Shown here piece by piece: positions 42,355 to 51,909 of a DNA stretch of 64,000 nucleotides. Origin of the DNA: Pyrinomonadaceae bacterium. Its GTDB lineage: Bacteria; Acidobacteriota; Blastocatellia; Pyrinomonadales; Pyrinomonadaceae. The DNA lies in assembly GCA_030841085.1 (NCBI GenBank), contig JAVEDP010000017.1, forward strand, positions 62,001 to 126,000, written 5' to 3'. How positions within the stretch are numbered: the stretch's first letter is position 1; every line of letters starts with the position of its first letter. Made by a program: the position numbers and the translations under genes. The notes beneath the pieces are model-generated. The model did no database searches. It was not told the origin of the DNA and saw nothing but the letters and a program-made list of their open reading frames with translations.

Positions 42355-43266
42355 CTTGATCACTTCGTACGCTTTCACCTTGCGCGAAAGCAGCGCCAGG
42401 CAAATCATGCAAATCAAACCCAAAGCCAACCACGAAGCCCAAAGCGGCGGTTCATTCATCACAATGTCGCGCGCGACGCCGCCATCGAAGTCGGTCATAT
42501 GGCCCGTAGTGCGCACAAATGTTCCAAACAGACCGGCGGAGACGTTTTTCATCAACCCGCCGAGGCTAATGATGTTTCCCCAATGCGTGAAAAACAGTTG
42601 GTTGATGACTTCGCCAAACACTGAGGGGATGAAAAATATTCCCAGCAGCGCGCCACTGGCGATCACCCGCCATTTCACCAGCGCCGAGATCACCTGCGAC
42701 AACAATGCCAACACCAGAATCCAGACGACGCTGCCAATGAAAATCGCGCTGGCCATCCAAAGGTTGCCGACGAACCAGCCGGCGCCTTCGAGATAAGCCT
42801 GAAAACAAAATAAGATCAATTGCGGGATCCAGGTCATTGCCGACAACAGAATCAAGAGCACTGACATTTTTCCCAGCACATATTCGGTACGCGTAAACGG
42901 CCGGCATAAATATAGCGGCAACGCGTTGTTGCGAAGATCCCGAGCAACCAGCGGCGGTCCAATCAACAGCGTGACAAAGAACGCAAAGGTGGCTTGCAGG
43001 TTGACGAACGTCTGAAAGAAAAACGCGTCGATCGGAATTAGCTCGCGCACGTTAACCTTCAGCAGCGCCAGCGCGTTCACATTGTGGTGCAGATAAATCA
43101 GAATTGCCTCGACCAGCAGCGGAGCAAAGCACACAACGAAGAACGCGGTGAACAATTTTGACTTGAACACGTCGCGAAAAGCATGGCGCGGAATTATCAG
43201 GAAGCGGCTCCATTCCGGAGTCAGCTTTCCCAGATACTGCTTGTAAGTCTGCTCATAGACCGCCAT
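42352..43266 (-). CDS. ABC-2 type transporter permease (proximal gene)
   Basis: 304 residues with six hydrophobic segments (about 33-58, 88-104, 128-152, 165-190, 198-215, 274-295). It starts inside the end of the ATPase gene at 43253 (14-nt overlap), showing tight coupling with that ATPase. The cytoplasmic loop [20 protein letters not shown] is a permease-typical contact region. The stop codon belongs to a heptamer array. Confidence 0.87.
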   Translation of the reverse strand: MAVYEQTYKQYLGKLTPEWSRFLIIPRHAFRDVFKSKLFTAFFVVCFAPLLVEAILIYLHHNVNALALLKVNVRELIPIDAFFFQTFVNLQATFAFFVTLLIGPPLVARDLRNNALPLYLCRPFTRTEYVLGKMSVLLILLSAMTWIPQLILFCFQAYLEGAGWFVGNLWMASAIFIGSVVWILVLALLSQVISALVKWRVIASGALLGIFFIPSVFGEVINQLFFTHWGNIISLGGLMKNVSAGLFGTFVRTTGHMTDFDGGVARDIVMNEPPLWASWLALGLICMICLALLSRKVKAYEVIK

Positions 43267-44236
43267 GGCCGTTCTCCATCGCTTTTAAGAAAATGTCTTC
43301 CAACGAATCGCGCTTGTAACTCAAGCGGCGGATTTGAATATTCTGCTGCGCCGCAATGCGATAAAGATCGCGCACTTCAACACCGTCCTGCAAGACAACC
43401 TTGACGCGCGTCTCGCCGGTCAGCGCGTACTCACAGCCAAGTGCGCCAATCGCCGCGGCAAACTTGTGTTGGTCGCCGCGCGTCTCGAGCATCAGAAACT
43501 TGCGATTTGCTTTTCGTTCCTCTTCCAAATTGCAGTAAACCGCTAACCGCCCATCTTTCAGAATCAGGATTTCTTCGCAGCATTCCTCGACGTCGCGCAG
43601 CAGGTGCGAAGACAAAACAATGTGTGCCTTACCGCTGTCACGAATTTCGCGGACCAGCCGGATCATGCGCGCGCGGGCGGGCGGATCGAGGCCGTTGGTC
43701 GGCTCGTCAAGGAAAATCAAACGCGGGCCATGGACGATTGCCTGGGCCAACTTTGCGAGTTGCTTCATGCCCAGCGAATAAGTGTCGAGACTGCGATAAC
43801 GAGCTTCGCCGAGGCCAACGTAAAAGAGCGCTTCATGTGCCCGTTCAAGTGCGGCCTCCGAAGGCAAGCCGGAAAGTTCAGCCATCAAACGCACGAAATG
43901 CACCGCGCTCATCTTGGCAATAAAGGAATCGCGCTCGGGCATGTAACCGACGAGCGCGCGGATCTGCTTGGCGTCGGTCGTGATGTCGCGGCCGAAGATG
44001 TGGGCGGTGCCTGATGACGGCGGATGAAAACCCAGCAGCGTGTGAATCAGCGTGGTTTTGCCGGCGCCGTTGGGTCCCAACAGACCGATGGCGCGACCAC
44101 GCAGTTCACCTCTCAGGCTCTGGAGAATTGGACGTTTGCCGAAGCGCACGCTGAGGTCGTTGAGATCTATGACCGGTGCGAAATTGGCAGGATTCCTGAT
44201 GGCTGTTTGGTCGTGAATGGGTTCGGGTATCGCCAT
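43253..44236 (-). CDS. ABC transporter ATP-binding protein (first gene of operon)
   Basis: 327 residues from the ATG at 44236; a longer frame to 44461 reads through the upstream gene and has no ABC similarity. Motifs: Walker [11 protein letters not shown]-loop YMPERD, signature [15 protein letters not shown], Walker [10 protein letters not shown]-loop VLSSHLL. The C-terminal part ([20 protein letters not shown] ... [20 protein letters not shown]) resembles GldA-type ATPases. It overlaps the permease downstream by 14 nt and the small membrane-protein gene upstream by 70 nt. Confidence 0.9.
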   Translation of the reverse strand: MAIPEPIHDQTAIRNPANFAPVIDLNDLSVRFGKRPILQSLRGELRGRAIGLLGPNGAGKTTLIHTLLGFHPPSSGTAHIFGRDITTDAKQIRALVGYMPERDSFIAKMSAVHFVRLMAELSGLPSEAALERAHEALFYVGLGEARYRSLDTYSLGMKQLAKLAQAIVHGPRLIFLDEPTNGLDPPARARMIRLVREIRDSGKAHIVLSSHLLRDVEECCEEILILKDGRLAVYCNLEEERKANRKFLMLETRGDQHKFAAAIGALGCEYALTGETRVKVVLQDGVEVRDLYRIAAQQNIQIRRLSYKRDSLEDIFLKAMENGHGGL

Positions 44237-44637
44237 GCTGCTGACTTTATATCTCTGTTTTGAAAATTCCAAACAAAACCAAGACCAAATACTGCGCCCA
44301 TTAAAACGAATGCGCTGATGAAAGCAAACGCTTCCGCCGCCGCTAAAGTTCTGCCAATCGCTAAAATGCCGATCAGAAAAACCGGTAGATTGATTACGAA
44401 CGCGCAGGCGAGCGGAAACAAAGCAGCGGGACGGCAACCACCCAGGCGATTGCGCAGCCAAAACAGAGATGGAGCATAAGCGAGCGAGAAAAGGAGTGCG
44501 GTGATAACAAGCGAAACGAGGGTGGAACCCTTCGCGTTAGCGCTGCTCAGGGTTGCACCCTCTACTAAAAAGAACGTCAGCAGAAGGGCGGACAATCCGA
44601 GCAGCCACGAGCCAAGAGAAATGGAAAGAAGTTTCAT
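44167..44637 (-). CDS. Four-helix membrane protein preceding the ABC operon
   Basis: 156 residues with hydrophobic segments at about 5-27, 40-62, 72-98 and 103-125. The C-terminal 30 residues (about 128-156) are read in a different frame from the ATPase gene that overlaps them by 70 nt. That long overlap is unusual; either coupling is real or the true C-terminus was extended by loss of a stop. No family is recognised. Confidence 0.55.
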   Translation of the reverse strand: MKLLSISLGSWLLGLSALLLTFFLVEGATLSSANAKGSTLVSLVITALLFSLAYAPSLFWLRNRLGGCRPAALFPLACAFVINLPVFLIGILAIGRTLAAAEAFAFISAFVLMGAVFGLGFVWNFQNRDIKSAAWRYPNPFTTKQPSGILPISHRS

Positions 44638-44639
44638 TT

Positions 44640-44985
44640 GAAATTGGCGAATTCAAGTTGGAAGTGCAACCAGTTGACGTTGTGGAATTGGTTTTTTCTT
44701 GAGCGCCAAAGGCGCGGAATGTAATAGCCAGGGGCAAAGCGCTGAGCGCAGCGAAGCGCGACGCCCCTGAAAAGTGAGGCGGATACTGCCCAAGCTCCGA
44801 AGGAGCGGCATAGCGTCTCAGTCATAGAATCGATTGCGCACTTTCAGCGCTCTCTGAAGTTTTCTTGTACTGTTCCAGGGGCGACGTGCTTCACTATGCT
44901 CAGCACTTGCCCCTGGCTATTCCAGTCGGCGCCCTTGGCGCTCAGGACGTTGCACTTCAAACTTGAATCCACCATTTCAGCGGCG
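44640..44985. repeat. Composite palindromic element, family C-related copy 4
   Basis: The left end GAATTCAAGTTGGAAGTGCAAC and right end GTTGCACTTCAAACTTGAATCC match the ends of the family C elements. The interior differs: GAGCGCCAAAGGCGC ... AGCCAGGGGCAA and the inverses TTGCCCCTGGCT ... GCGCCCTTGGCGCTC, plus GCTCCGAAGGAGC. It fills the 371-bp gap before the lipoprotein gene. Confidence 0.75.
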
Positions 44986-45008
44986 CCTTTAACACACGCT
45001 CCCCAGAT

Positions 45009-45389
45009 CTAGTTTGTCGCGGCAACGGTTGAATTATTGGCCCGAAGATATTTTTCAGACTGGCCGTAGTCCAGAGAATTAATGGCCACGCCATCGTCGC
45101 TGATGAGGACGGCGTCTCCTGGCCGCAGTTTGCCGTCAATGCCATTGACTTTCAGGCTATCTCCATTCATAGAAACCTTAAGGCCTTCACCGCCCCGGCC
45201 AATCCCCGCATATTCAAGCGTGCCGACTTTTTCATCAACGTCGAGTCTCTTGACCAGGCCATGTCTGGAAACCGTCACCTTATGCGAACCGACTTGATGA
45301 GTTTCACGGTGAGCACAGGACGGAACAACGATCAGCAATCCCATGAGCATAAAGCCGGCGGCGTAAGAGTTTTTGATCCGATTAAACAT
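45009..45389 (-). CDS. Small lipoprotein of unknown function
   Basis: 126 residues with a lipoprotein signal (lipobox IVVPSC, Cys near residue 25) and a short beta-rich domain (HKVTVSRHGLVKRLDVDEKV ... MNGDSLKVNGIDGKLRPGDA). A possible ribosome site AAGGAAAG precedes the ATG. It is encoded 71 nt downstream of the FecR/DUF3352 protein on the same strand and may share its regulation. No family is recognised. Confidence 0.6.
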   Translation of the reverse strand: MFNRIKNSYAAGFMLMGLLIVVPSCAHRETHQVGSHKVTVSRHGLVKRLDVDEKVGTLEYAGIGRGGEGLKVSMNGDSLKVNGIDGKLRPGDAVLISDDGVAINSLDYGQSEKYLRANNSTVAATN

Positions 45390-45460
45390 GATACTTTCCT
45401 TTCTGAAATGACAGCCTGTCTGTCAACCGCGATGACAGACAGGAATGCGTGAGCGTTATT

Positions 45461-48130
45461 CTACTTGTGCATGCCTTGTTGAAGAACGTGCTGAATCTCC
45501 AGTGAGTTTGGCATTCCGAAAAGAGTTGCCGGGCTCAACCCGAACGGTCCACCTTCAGTATTTGCTGCGAACGTTATGCTGTCGCCCTGCGCATAAGCGT
45601 AGGCGAGTGTCGGCGCCATGTTGGCCGCCATTGTCTTAATCGCCTGCTGTTGTGCATCCGGCACCGCCCCGGAGTTTGCGACCCGTTCGGCAAACGGCTG
45701 CACTAGCGGCGCCAGGTTCTGATAAAAGACAGCCGAGAAATTCGCGTTGCCATCGGTTGGCAAACCTGCCGTGAAACGCGCCGACCGCAACAGGCTGGAA
45801 CCAGATTCCTGCGAACGCACCGACCGTTCGACCATGGCGCGGCTGGGGCCCATCACGACATAGCCATTCACGTAGGTGTAATTCACTTCAACACCAAAGT
45901 CTGCGGAGCGCAGCGTGTAATATGGGCGTCCGTTAATATCGGCCTGGTCCCACACCAATCCCGCTTTGCCAAATTTGGCTGCTTCTTTGTTTATTTCCAC
46001 GACCAGGCGCTTGAGTGTCTGTTGCAAGTGCGCGGAATCGTTGACTTCAAAAACCATTTTCCACGACGGTGTTGGCAGCAGTGGGCCATCTATCGCGAAG
46101 GCAAACTCGCCGCCGAGTGGCGCCGCGATATCTTTGCGCAGATCGAAACCGTGATCCGCCTGCTGCTGGTCCAGGTTCTTCTTGAGATCGGGTGAAACTG
46201 TTTCCACTACACCCAACAGATCGTCAACCAGCCGCACCGGATCCTTCACCACAAAGCCTGCAACTACATTCGCATCCGGCGAAATGTATTCGAGCGAGCC
46301 CATTGGTCCCGGCGCCGCCAGCCACGAGGGAATGCCGTGCTGCGCATCGCTGAAAGAGACGGAAGCCCGCGTATGGGTCTTACCATCGCTCTGGTTTTGA
46401 TCGAGCACCAGATACTTGACGCTTAACACGCCGAGCTTGTTCAGCGCTTCCTCATTACGGGCGTCGTTCGCGCCTTTGCTGCGCTCAGCTTTTGTTTGCG
46501 CAATTATCTTCTCGAGGTTTGCGGCGACGACCAGACCCGCACCCTGCTGGTAAACCTCAGCAATGCGATTATGAAACGGGCTGGAAGTGAAACTGTTGGA
46601 GCCGCCGCGCGCCAGCGATTGCAGTTGTCGCAAGTCCGGACTGGCGGCAAACAAATCATTCTGAATCCAAACAAAGAGCGTCTTCTCTTTTTCAGTGGAA
46701 GCAGTCGCTGTCAGCGGGTCCTCGACAAACCGAATATCAGGCGTGTTCGTTGCCTTCGCGTATTTGGCTATCTGTTGTTCCAGAAATGGGCGAAAGCCGT
46801 TGGAGTTTTTCAACTCCGCGAGCACCAGCGGCGCCTCTGGCTCATTCTTCTCATCCAGGGAAACCGACACCGCGATTTCTTCGCCGAGGTAATCGCCAAA
46901 CTCGCGAATCGAATTGATCACCTGATCAACGTTTTGGCCATGAAGGCCGGACTGTTCCCTGGCCCACCACTCTTTCAATGCCGGATTCTCGTTGATGCGT
47001 TCCTGCATAATGCGGTGCGACTCGACAATCGTTGATGTCAGGTTTGGCAACGCCGCATAAACGATCGTGTTTTCCGGCATCATGTCGAGCAGACGAGTTG
47101 AATTGCGCACGCCCGGCTGCGGCACTCTGCTCAATTCCCTGTTAAGCGCGGTCAGGCTGGCCAGAGTCGCGGTATAGTTAGCCGCCTTGTGGCTCCACGC
47201 CAATTCATCTTTGATTGGAATCTTGTCTATTGAAGCATTAGTCGTAGCCTGCTCGCCGCCGTGCAGTACCGTATCGTGGTTCGCGTGGTCCAAATGCACT
47301 TCGCCTTCGACCACGGAAACGCGCGAGCCTTTCGTGCCGTTGTTAACGGAAAAGATTGTTCCGGTAACTGAAACCAGCGAATCGCCAGTGTCGACGAACA
47401 GGTGCTGGTTCTTTTGCTTGGCGGCTTCGACGATGATCGCGCCGCGGTTCAAGTGGATAGTTGTGCCCTGACCGTTCTTCGTTATGAAGAACTCCGAGCG
47501 TTCGCGCATTTCAATCGTTGAGCCATCGCTCAGACGAATGTTGGCGTGCGCGTCCTTCGCCGTGCGAATGCGGTCGCCCTTTTGCAGTTTCTCGCCAGTC
47601 GTTACCTGGGCACTACGCGTATCGGCAATTTGATAAACCTGTCCCTCGGCCGCCTGCACCGTCGCTTCAAGCTCGCCGCCAAAAGGCGAGTAGCGTTGAA
47701 TCAAAGGCAGCGCCAGCAAACCAACACCGATGATCAACGCGGCAGCAATGCCCCAACGCAAAACAACCGGCTGGATGCTGTAACGCTTCGTGCCGGCGAC
47801 TTTCTTCACCGGCAGGACGTCACGCGAGCGCGCATCCTTCATCGCCTTGCGACAAGGAATGCATTCGTGCGTGTGGTCTACCAGCAACAGCGAGCGAGCT
47901 TCGGACAAATCACCATTCAGGTAGGCCGGAATCAGCGATTGAAAGTCACTGCAATTCTCAATTCGTTCCGCCGCGTGACTCTCGGTTGCGATCGCGTTTG
48001 TGTTTTCTGCAGCAAGACGCTCCCAAACGCGCTCAGCCGCTTGTTTGACTACCACTGAATCGAGCTCTTCATTTCTCATTTCACTGGTTGCCTGGTCGAG
48101 GATGTTGTCAAGATCATTATTGCTTTTCAT
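45461..48130 (-). CDS. Anti-sigma factor-type zinc finger, FecR and DUF3352 fusion
   Basis: 889 residues. Residues 1-110 are cytoplasmic with a zinc-finger-like pattern DHTHECIPCRKA, the form seen in ZAS anti-sigma factors. A TM helix follows (about 127-147). Residues about 155-290 match FecR (VQAAEGQVYQIADTRSAQVT, GDRIRTAKDAHANIRLSDGS). Residues about 345-870 match DUF3352-type proteins (MMPENTIVYAALPNLTSTIV, GEEIAVSVSL). It should hold the ECF sigma factor encoded just upstream and release it on a periplasmic signal. The two genes are separated by a family A repeat that contains the sigma stop codon. Confidence 0.82.
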   Translation of the reverse strand: MKSNNDLDNILDQATSEMRNEELDSVVVKQAAERVWERLAAENTNAIATESHAAERIENCSDFQSLIPAYLNGDLSEARSLLLVDHTHECIPCRKAMKDARSRDVLPVKKVAGTKRYSIQPVVLRWGIAAALIIGVGLLALPLIQRYSPFGGELEATVQAAEGQVYQIADTRSAQVTTGEKLQKGDRIRTAKDAHANIRLSDGSTIEMRERSEFFITKNGQGTTIHLNRGAIIVEAAKQKNQHLFVDTGDSLVSVTGTIFSVNNGTKGSRVSVVEGEVHLDHANHDTVLHGGEQATTNASIDKIPIKDELAWSHKAANYTATLASLTALNRELSRVPQPGVRNSTRLLDMMPENTIVYAALPNLTSTIVESHRIMQERINENPALKEWWAREQSGLHGQNVDQVINSIREFGDYLGEEIAVSVSLDEKNEPEAPLVLAELKNSNGFRPFLEQQIAKYAKATNTPDIRFVEDPLTATASTEKEKTLFVWIQNDLFAASPDLRQLQSLARGGSNSFTSSPFHNRIAEVYQQGAGLVVAANLEKIIAQTKAERSKGANDARNEEALNKLGVLSVKYLVLDQNQSDGKTHTRASVSFSDAQHGIPSWLAAPGPMGSLEYISPDANVVAGFVVKDPVRLVDDLLGVVETVSPDLKKNLDQQQADHGFDLRKDIAAPLGGEFAFAIDGPLLPTPSWKMVFEVNDSAHLQQTLKRLVVEINKEAAKFGKAGLVWDQADINGRPYYTLRSADFGVEVNYTYVNGYVVMGPSRAMVERSVRSQESGSSLLRSARFTAGLPTDGNANFSAVFYQNLAPLVQPFAERVANSGAVPDAQQQAIKTMAANMAPTLAYAYAQGDSITFAANTEGGPFGLSPATLFGMPNSLEIQHVLQQGMHK

Positions 48131-48144
48131 GAATGTTTCTCCGA

Positions 48145-48219
48145 AGTAGCACAGACTTTAGTCTGTGTGTATGTTTTCAACTTTTTTCCAAAACCGCACA
48201 GACTAAAGTCTGGGCTACT
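48145..48219. repeat. Inverted repeat family A, copy 4, containing a stop codon
   Basis: AGTAGCACAGACTTTAGTCTGTG and CGCACAGACTAAAGTCTGGGCTACT. On the minus strand the TAG stop of the sigma-factor gene (48215-48217) is part of the repeat arm. It separates the sigma and anti-sigma genes. Confidence 0.85.
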
Positions 48220-48769
48220 TATAATGTTTTCCCAGATATGCTGCGATTTCTTTCTTCAGTTTCGTGCGCGCGCGATGCAAGACGACTCCGACAACCATCT
48301 GCGACGTGCCCAGCAGTTTCGCAATCTCCTGGTTGTCATGACCTTCGTAATAGCGCAACGCAAACATTTCTCCCGCCGTTTTTCCTAAACGCGCGACCGC
48401 CTGCCGAATCAGAGTTTGTAACTCGCGATCGGCATGCTGCGTTTCGGGACTCTTTGATTTGCTTTCGAGCGCCGCGGCATCAACGTCAGCAAGCCCGACT
48501 GATTTTGCGCGACTGCGGCTGCGCATTAAATCCAGTGACGCGTTAATGGCAGCGCGTGATAGATAGGCCTGCGCGTGGTCGGCAAGGTCGTGGAACTCGC
48601 CGCTTTTGACCAGTCGCAGGAAAACTGTTTGCAGCACGTCTTCAGCGTCTGCGGGGCTGCCGGTAATGCGCTGGGCGGTACGAAAAACGCGAGCATGATG
48701 CGTCTCGAACAGCGTTTCCAGCTCGCTTGGCGGTTGGGGAAGTGGTCTCAAGGTTCTGACTGCCTGCAC
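48215..48769 (-). CDS. ECF-type RNA polymerase sigma factor
   Basis: 184 residues with region 2 (HHARVFRTAQRITGSPADAE, DVLQTVFLRL) and region 4 (YYEGHDNQEIAKLLGTSQMV) of extracytoplasmic-function sigma factors, and no region 1 or 3. It starts at GTG with an AGGAGG ribosome site 5 nt upstream. The next gene is its probable membrane anti-sigma factor. ECF units of this kind respond to envelope stress or substrates; target promoters were not identified. Confidence 0.88.
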   Translation of the reverse strand: MQAVRTLRPLPQPPSELETLFETHHARVFRTAQRITGSPADAEDVLQTVFLRLVKSGEFHDLADHAQAYLSRAAINASLDLMRSRSRAKSVGLADVDAAALESKSKSPETQHADRELQTLIRQAVARLGKTAGEMFALRYYEGHDNQEIAKLLGTSQMVVGVVLHRARTKLKKEIAAYLGKHYK

Positions 48770-48884
48770 GGTGGCCTCCTGAAAATCGTTTCCAATGAGT
48801 AAAACGATGGTCAGGAAAGTTTATTAACAGCTATTTAGAAAAATAATAGGAAGCCCAGATTGTGGGAAATAAATGCTGACAGAT

Positions 48885-48924
48885 AATCTCAGGGTCAGGA
48901 AGGCGGGCTTGCCCCCGCTCTTTC
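48885..48924. repeat. REP-like arm, left end of the transposase unit
   Basis: AATCTCAGGGTCAGGAAGGC followed by GGGCTTGCCCCCGCTCTTTC. It is inverted relative to 49526-49565, with 37 of 40 positions matching. The inner part GCGGGCTTGCCCCCGC folds as a hairpin. Confidence 0.85.
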
Positions 48925-49506
48925 CTAGCCCCGCTTATGATATGTCCTCCACCCCAACTCTTTCATAGACTTTGATAGCTTTTCAGAATCTTCCTCCCAC
49001 CACCATTCCTTGTCGACTTTCAGAGGCTCTTCACTTCCTGAATAGAAGGCTCCAAAGCTAGACCAAGGGTAATCCTTTGCAGAGTTCACCAGTTTGGCTT
49101 TCACTGGATTGGCGTGAATGTAGTTTATCTTTTGCCAGATCATCCAAGCGCTCCAAAGCGGTATAGCTTTGAAGCTCTCCTGCCAGACCTCATGCGATCC
49201 TTCAGAATCAACCTTGAACCTGATCTCTGGCACATCGCGGACAATAGTTCTCGCAGAAATGCTCTTGAGCTGACCCGTAAACTCAATAATTTTTCCGTCT
49301 TTTGGGTTAACGATCAAATGAAGATGATCAGGCATTAACACGTATGCAATCAATTTGCACGGCCAATCATTGAGTGAGGTTCGCAAAGTGTCGATGAAAC
49401 ACTTGCAAGCTGCCGCTTTGCTGAAAACTGAGATTCGATCCTGGAAGTTTCCGGTGACGTAGTGAAGGGCACCAGGTAGATTTAGGTTGGACCATTTGCG
49501 CGCCAC
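48925..49506 (-). CDS. REP-associated tyrosine transposase (RAYT, Y1_Tnp)
   Basis: 193 residues of the IS200/IS605-type HUH transposase family in its REP-associated form. The HUH pair is in VLMPDHLHLIV, and the probable catalytic Tyr is in INYIHANPVKAKLV near residue 130. RAYTs cut single-stranded DNA at REP hairpins and are linked to their spread. The stop codon lies directly against the left inverted arm. The unit (48885-49565) is intact, so the gene may be functional. It could be the source of some of the palindromic repeats in this genome. Confidence 0.88.
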   Translation of the reverse strand: MARKWSNLNLPGALHYVTGNFQDRISVFSKAAACKCFIDTLRTSLNDWPCKLIAYVLMPDHLHLIVNPKDGKIIEFTGQLKSISARTIVRDVPEIRFKVDSEGSHEVWQESFKAIPLWSAWMIWQKINYIHANPVKAKLVNSAKDYPWSSFGAFYSGSEEPLKVDKEWWWEEDSEKLSKSMKELGWRTYHKRG

Positions 49507-49525
49507 CCAGATAAGGAAGCAAAAA

Positions 49526-49565
49526 GAAAGAGCGGGGGCAAGCCCGCCTTCCCTACCCCGAGGTT
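49526..49565. repeat. REP-like arm, right end of the transposase unit
   Basis: GAAAGAGCGGGGGCAAGCCC followed by GCCTTCCCTACCCCGAGGTT, the inverse of the left arm. Confidence 0.85.
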
Positions 49566-49642
49566 ATTAAACTTGCCTAATTATTTGCTACCTCGCGCCT
49601 TCAACAGCAAACGCGGAGCATAAGCTTGAGTGTCTGCAAAAA

Positions 49643-51388
49643 CTAAAACAACGAACCTGCATCTCCCGGCAGCATTGCCTTTCGGACCAACGGAATTGGT
49701 GGCCCCCCATACTTCAGAAACTCATCATGAAACTGTTGCCAGGCCTGTTTGCCGCCGCGCGTTGCGGTCCAGTCTGCGCGCAGTTTTCGAATCATCAACT
49801 TTCCCATGGTGTAGTTGAGATAAGCCGGATCAAACGTGCCGCGCGCCGCTTGCTGTCGCGCGTTGCCGGCGTCCTGATAGCCCTGTTCGAGAAACATTTT
49901 TTCCGACTCTTCAACCGTCATCTTGCCGGTATGCATTTCAATCGCCGAGATGAAACGCACGTCGCGCAGCAGCGCCGCCAACAACTGGCCAACGTGCATC
50001 TCCTCGGAACCATTCCCGAGTCCTTCTTCCCACATCATCTCTTCACAGTAATGGGCCCAGCCTTCGGCGAACGCGTAACCAACGAAGAGCTGGCCCAATT
50101 TTGAAGAGGAACGATTGGCATGCAGGAACTGCAAAAAGTGACCGGGCCAAACTTCATGCGCGGAAGTGAAAAGCAAATTGCCCTGCCCCGGCACATAGGC
50201 ATCCTTCTCCTGTTGCGACCAGGTTGGATCAGGCGGCGACAGATAATAGATGGACGCCAGCCCTTTTTCGTATGGTCCGGGAATGTTGATGTAGGCAAAG
50301 TTCCAGCGGCGATAGGCAGGAGCTTCCGCAACTTTTGCTTCTTCGTTGCCGGGAATCGTTACTACCTTTTTCTCGAGAATGAACGCCTTCAGATCTTTCA
50401 GTTGTTGGCGCGCGAACTCCACCGGCCCGCCCTCAGGCTTGTGGGCCTGCTCCTGCGCGACGCACTCAGTGAGTGATTTCCCAGGCGCGTAAGAAGCGCA
50501 GGCAGTTTTCAACGCGTCGAGGTTGCGCTGAAGATCCTGTCGTCCGACTGCGGCTAACTTATCGAGCGGCACATCGACATTCTCGGTTGCTTTCAACATC
50601 TCGCTGAATTTCTCGGCGCCTAGTTGAAAATTTGTGGTCGCGCTGGATTCCTGAGACGTGAACCAGGCATTAAGGTCCTGCATCGCCTTGATGGCGGCAT
50701 CGTTCGCTTCTTTGAAATCTTTTTGCAGTTGCTCGTCCTTGACGGAGGCAAAAATTCCCGGCACATCTTTCTGGTAAAAGGAAACCAACCCGCCAAAGTT
50801 GGTGTGACCGATGTTCACAAAAGTCTTAGGCAGCGGCGTTCGCAGGTTCTTGCGAATCTGCTCGACGGTATTGGGAATCGCTTTCGCGTAAGCAGTGTAG
50901 GCACGCAGGCGCTGGTCGAGCGGCGCGTATTCGCGGGACACATAAACGTCAGGATCAATGCTATCGGCGTAGAACTGCGGATTGCGGAACGGCCATTCGG
51001 CTGACTCCAGCCAGAAAAGATCGCCGTTAATGACGGATGCAACATAGTCGCGTTCAAAACGCTGTCGCTCGTTCAGCGTCGTATCCTGAAAACCAGCGAC
51101 ACGATCCCGGGCCGCATGCAGCCGTTTGATCTCGTTGGCGATGCCCGCCGCACTCCAGTCCGTCAGCTTGCCATCGAACTCGTGCCTTCCGGCGTGCACC
51201 GCAACCTCGGGATGCGCAACGAAATTGGCCTCGATGAACTCGTTTACATACGAGTCCCACTCTTTTGATTCGACTGTGTTCGTTGCTTGTTGATTGGCTG
51301 GTGGCGTCGCTTGCTGGCAAGACGAAACCGTCAATAAGACGAGGGCAAAGACGACGATGAAGATCCGTGACTGGAATTTAACTGACAT
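49643..51388 (-). CDS. DUF885 family lipoprotein, putative peptidase
   Basis: 581 residues from the ATG at 51388, which opens a lipoprotein signal (TVSSCQQ lipobox). DUF885 proteins share a metallopeptidase-like core: here SAHEVWPGHFLQFLH (His and Glu of the metal site) and YAFAEGWAHYCEEMMWEEG (downstream Glu/His). The enzyme is probably attached to a membrane facing the periplasm and may cleave peptides. The longer frame to 51448 has no signal sequence. It reads away from the REP/RAYT unit and stands alone. Confidence 0.85.
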   Translation of the reverse strand: MSVKFQSRIFIVVFALVLLTVSSCQQATPPANQQATNTVESKEWDSYVNEFIEANFVAHPEVAVHAGRHEFDGKLTDWSAAGIANEIKRLHAARDRVAGFQDTTLNERQRFERDYVASVINGDLFWLESAEWPFRNPQFYADSIDPDVYVSREYAPLDQRLRAYTAYAKAIPNTVEQIRKNLRTPLPKTFVNIGHTNFGGLVSFYQKDVPGIFASVKDEQLQKDFKEANDAAIKAMQDLNAWFTSQESSATTNFQLGAEKFSEMLKATENVDVPLDKLAAVGRQDLQRNLDALKTACASYAPGKSLTECVAQEQAHKPEGGPVEFARQQLKDLKAFILEKKVVTIPGNEEAKVAEAPAYRRWNFAYINIPGPYEKGLASIYYLSPPDPTWSQQEKDAYVPGQGNLLFTSAHEVWPGHFLQFLHANRSSSKLGQLFVGYAFAEGWAHYCEEMMWEEGLGNGSEEMHVGQLLAALLRDVRFISAIEMHTGKMTVEESEKMFLEQGYQDAGNARQQAARGTFDPAYLNYTMGKLMIRKLRADWTATRGGKQAWQQFHDEFLKYGGPPIPLVRKAMLPGDAGSLF

Positions 51389-51498
51389 GCGGCACTCCTC
51401 TTCAGGCGATGATATTGAAGCGAAGTGTATGAGACGGCAATACGTCAATCAAGTCCGCCTGCACTTTGGCCTATTGGAGATATTGTGAAGCTTTCGGA

Positions 51499-51909
51499 TT
51501 AGGTCGCGTGAGGATAAAGCGAATAGTCACAGTCAAACCAGATAATCCGGAAAATCTCTCGCTCTCTATAGCCCACCATTCGAGCTTTATCCCAAAAACG
51601 GATAGCAATCAAAGACTGATCGGGCGTCAGGTGGCTGGGTTTCGGTCTAGCAATAGCAGTTTGGGGCAACTTCTCTGATCCATACTTGCTTCGTTTGTGC
51701 GTCAGAAGAATTTGCCGCCACGTAATCTGACTCAACGCTCGCATCGCCTGAATGAAATCCGCCTTCTGTTCATCTGAGCATGTGGTAATGCAATAGGCCG
51801 GGTCAACGTGCTTAAGACAGAAGACAGGGGTGTCTAGATCGTAGTCGTGAGTCGGAACATCGGGCGCAGCAAACCGTCTGCCCTTATTCCAACGATCCTT
51901 GTGCTTCAT
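51499..51909 (-). CDS. Putative toxin partner of a Panacea antitoxin
   Basis: 136 residues, no clear family. It has a Cys/His-rich first half (HDYDLDTPVFCLKHVDPAYC, ITTCSDEQKADFIQAMRAL), a basic middle (QILLTHKRSKYGSEKLP) and a C-terminal RFWDKARMVGYRERE motif. It overlaps the end of the Panacea gene by 26 nt, the layout of toxin-antitoxin operons. I infer a toxin role from the neighbour only. Confidence 0.55.
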   Translation of the reverse strand: MKHKDRWNKGRRFAAPDVPTHDYDLDTPVFCLKHVDPAYCITTCSDEQKADFIQAMRALSQITWRQILLTHKRSKYGSEKLPQTAIARPKPSHLTPDQSLIAIRFWDKARMVGYREREIFRIIWFDCDYSLYPHAT

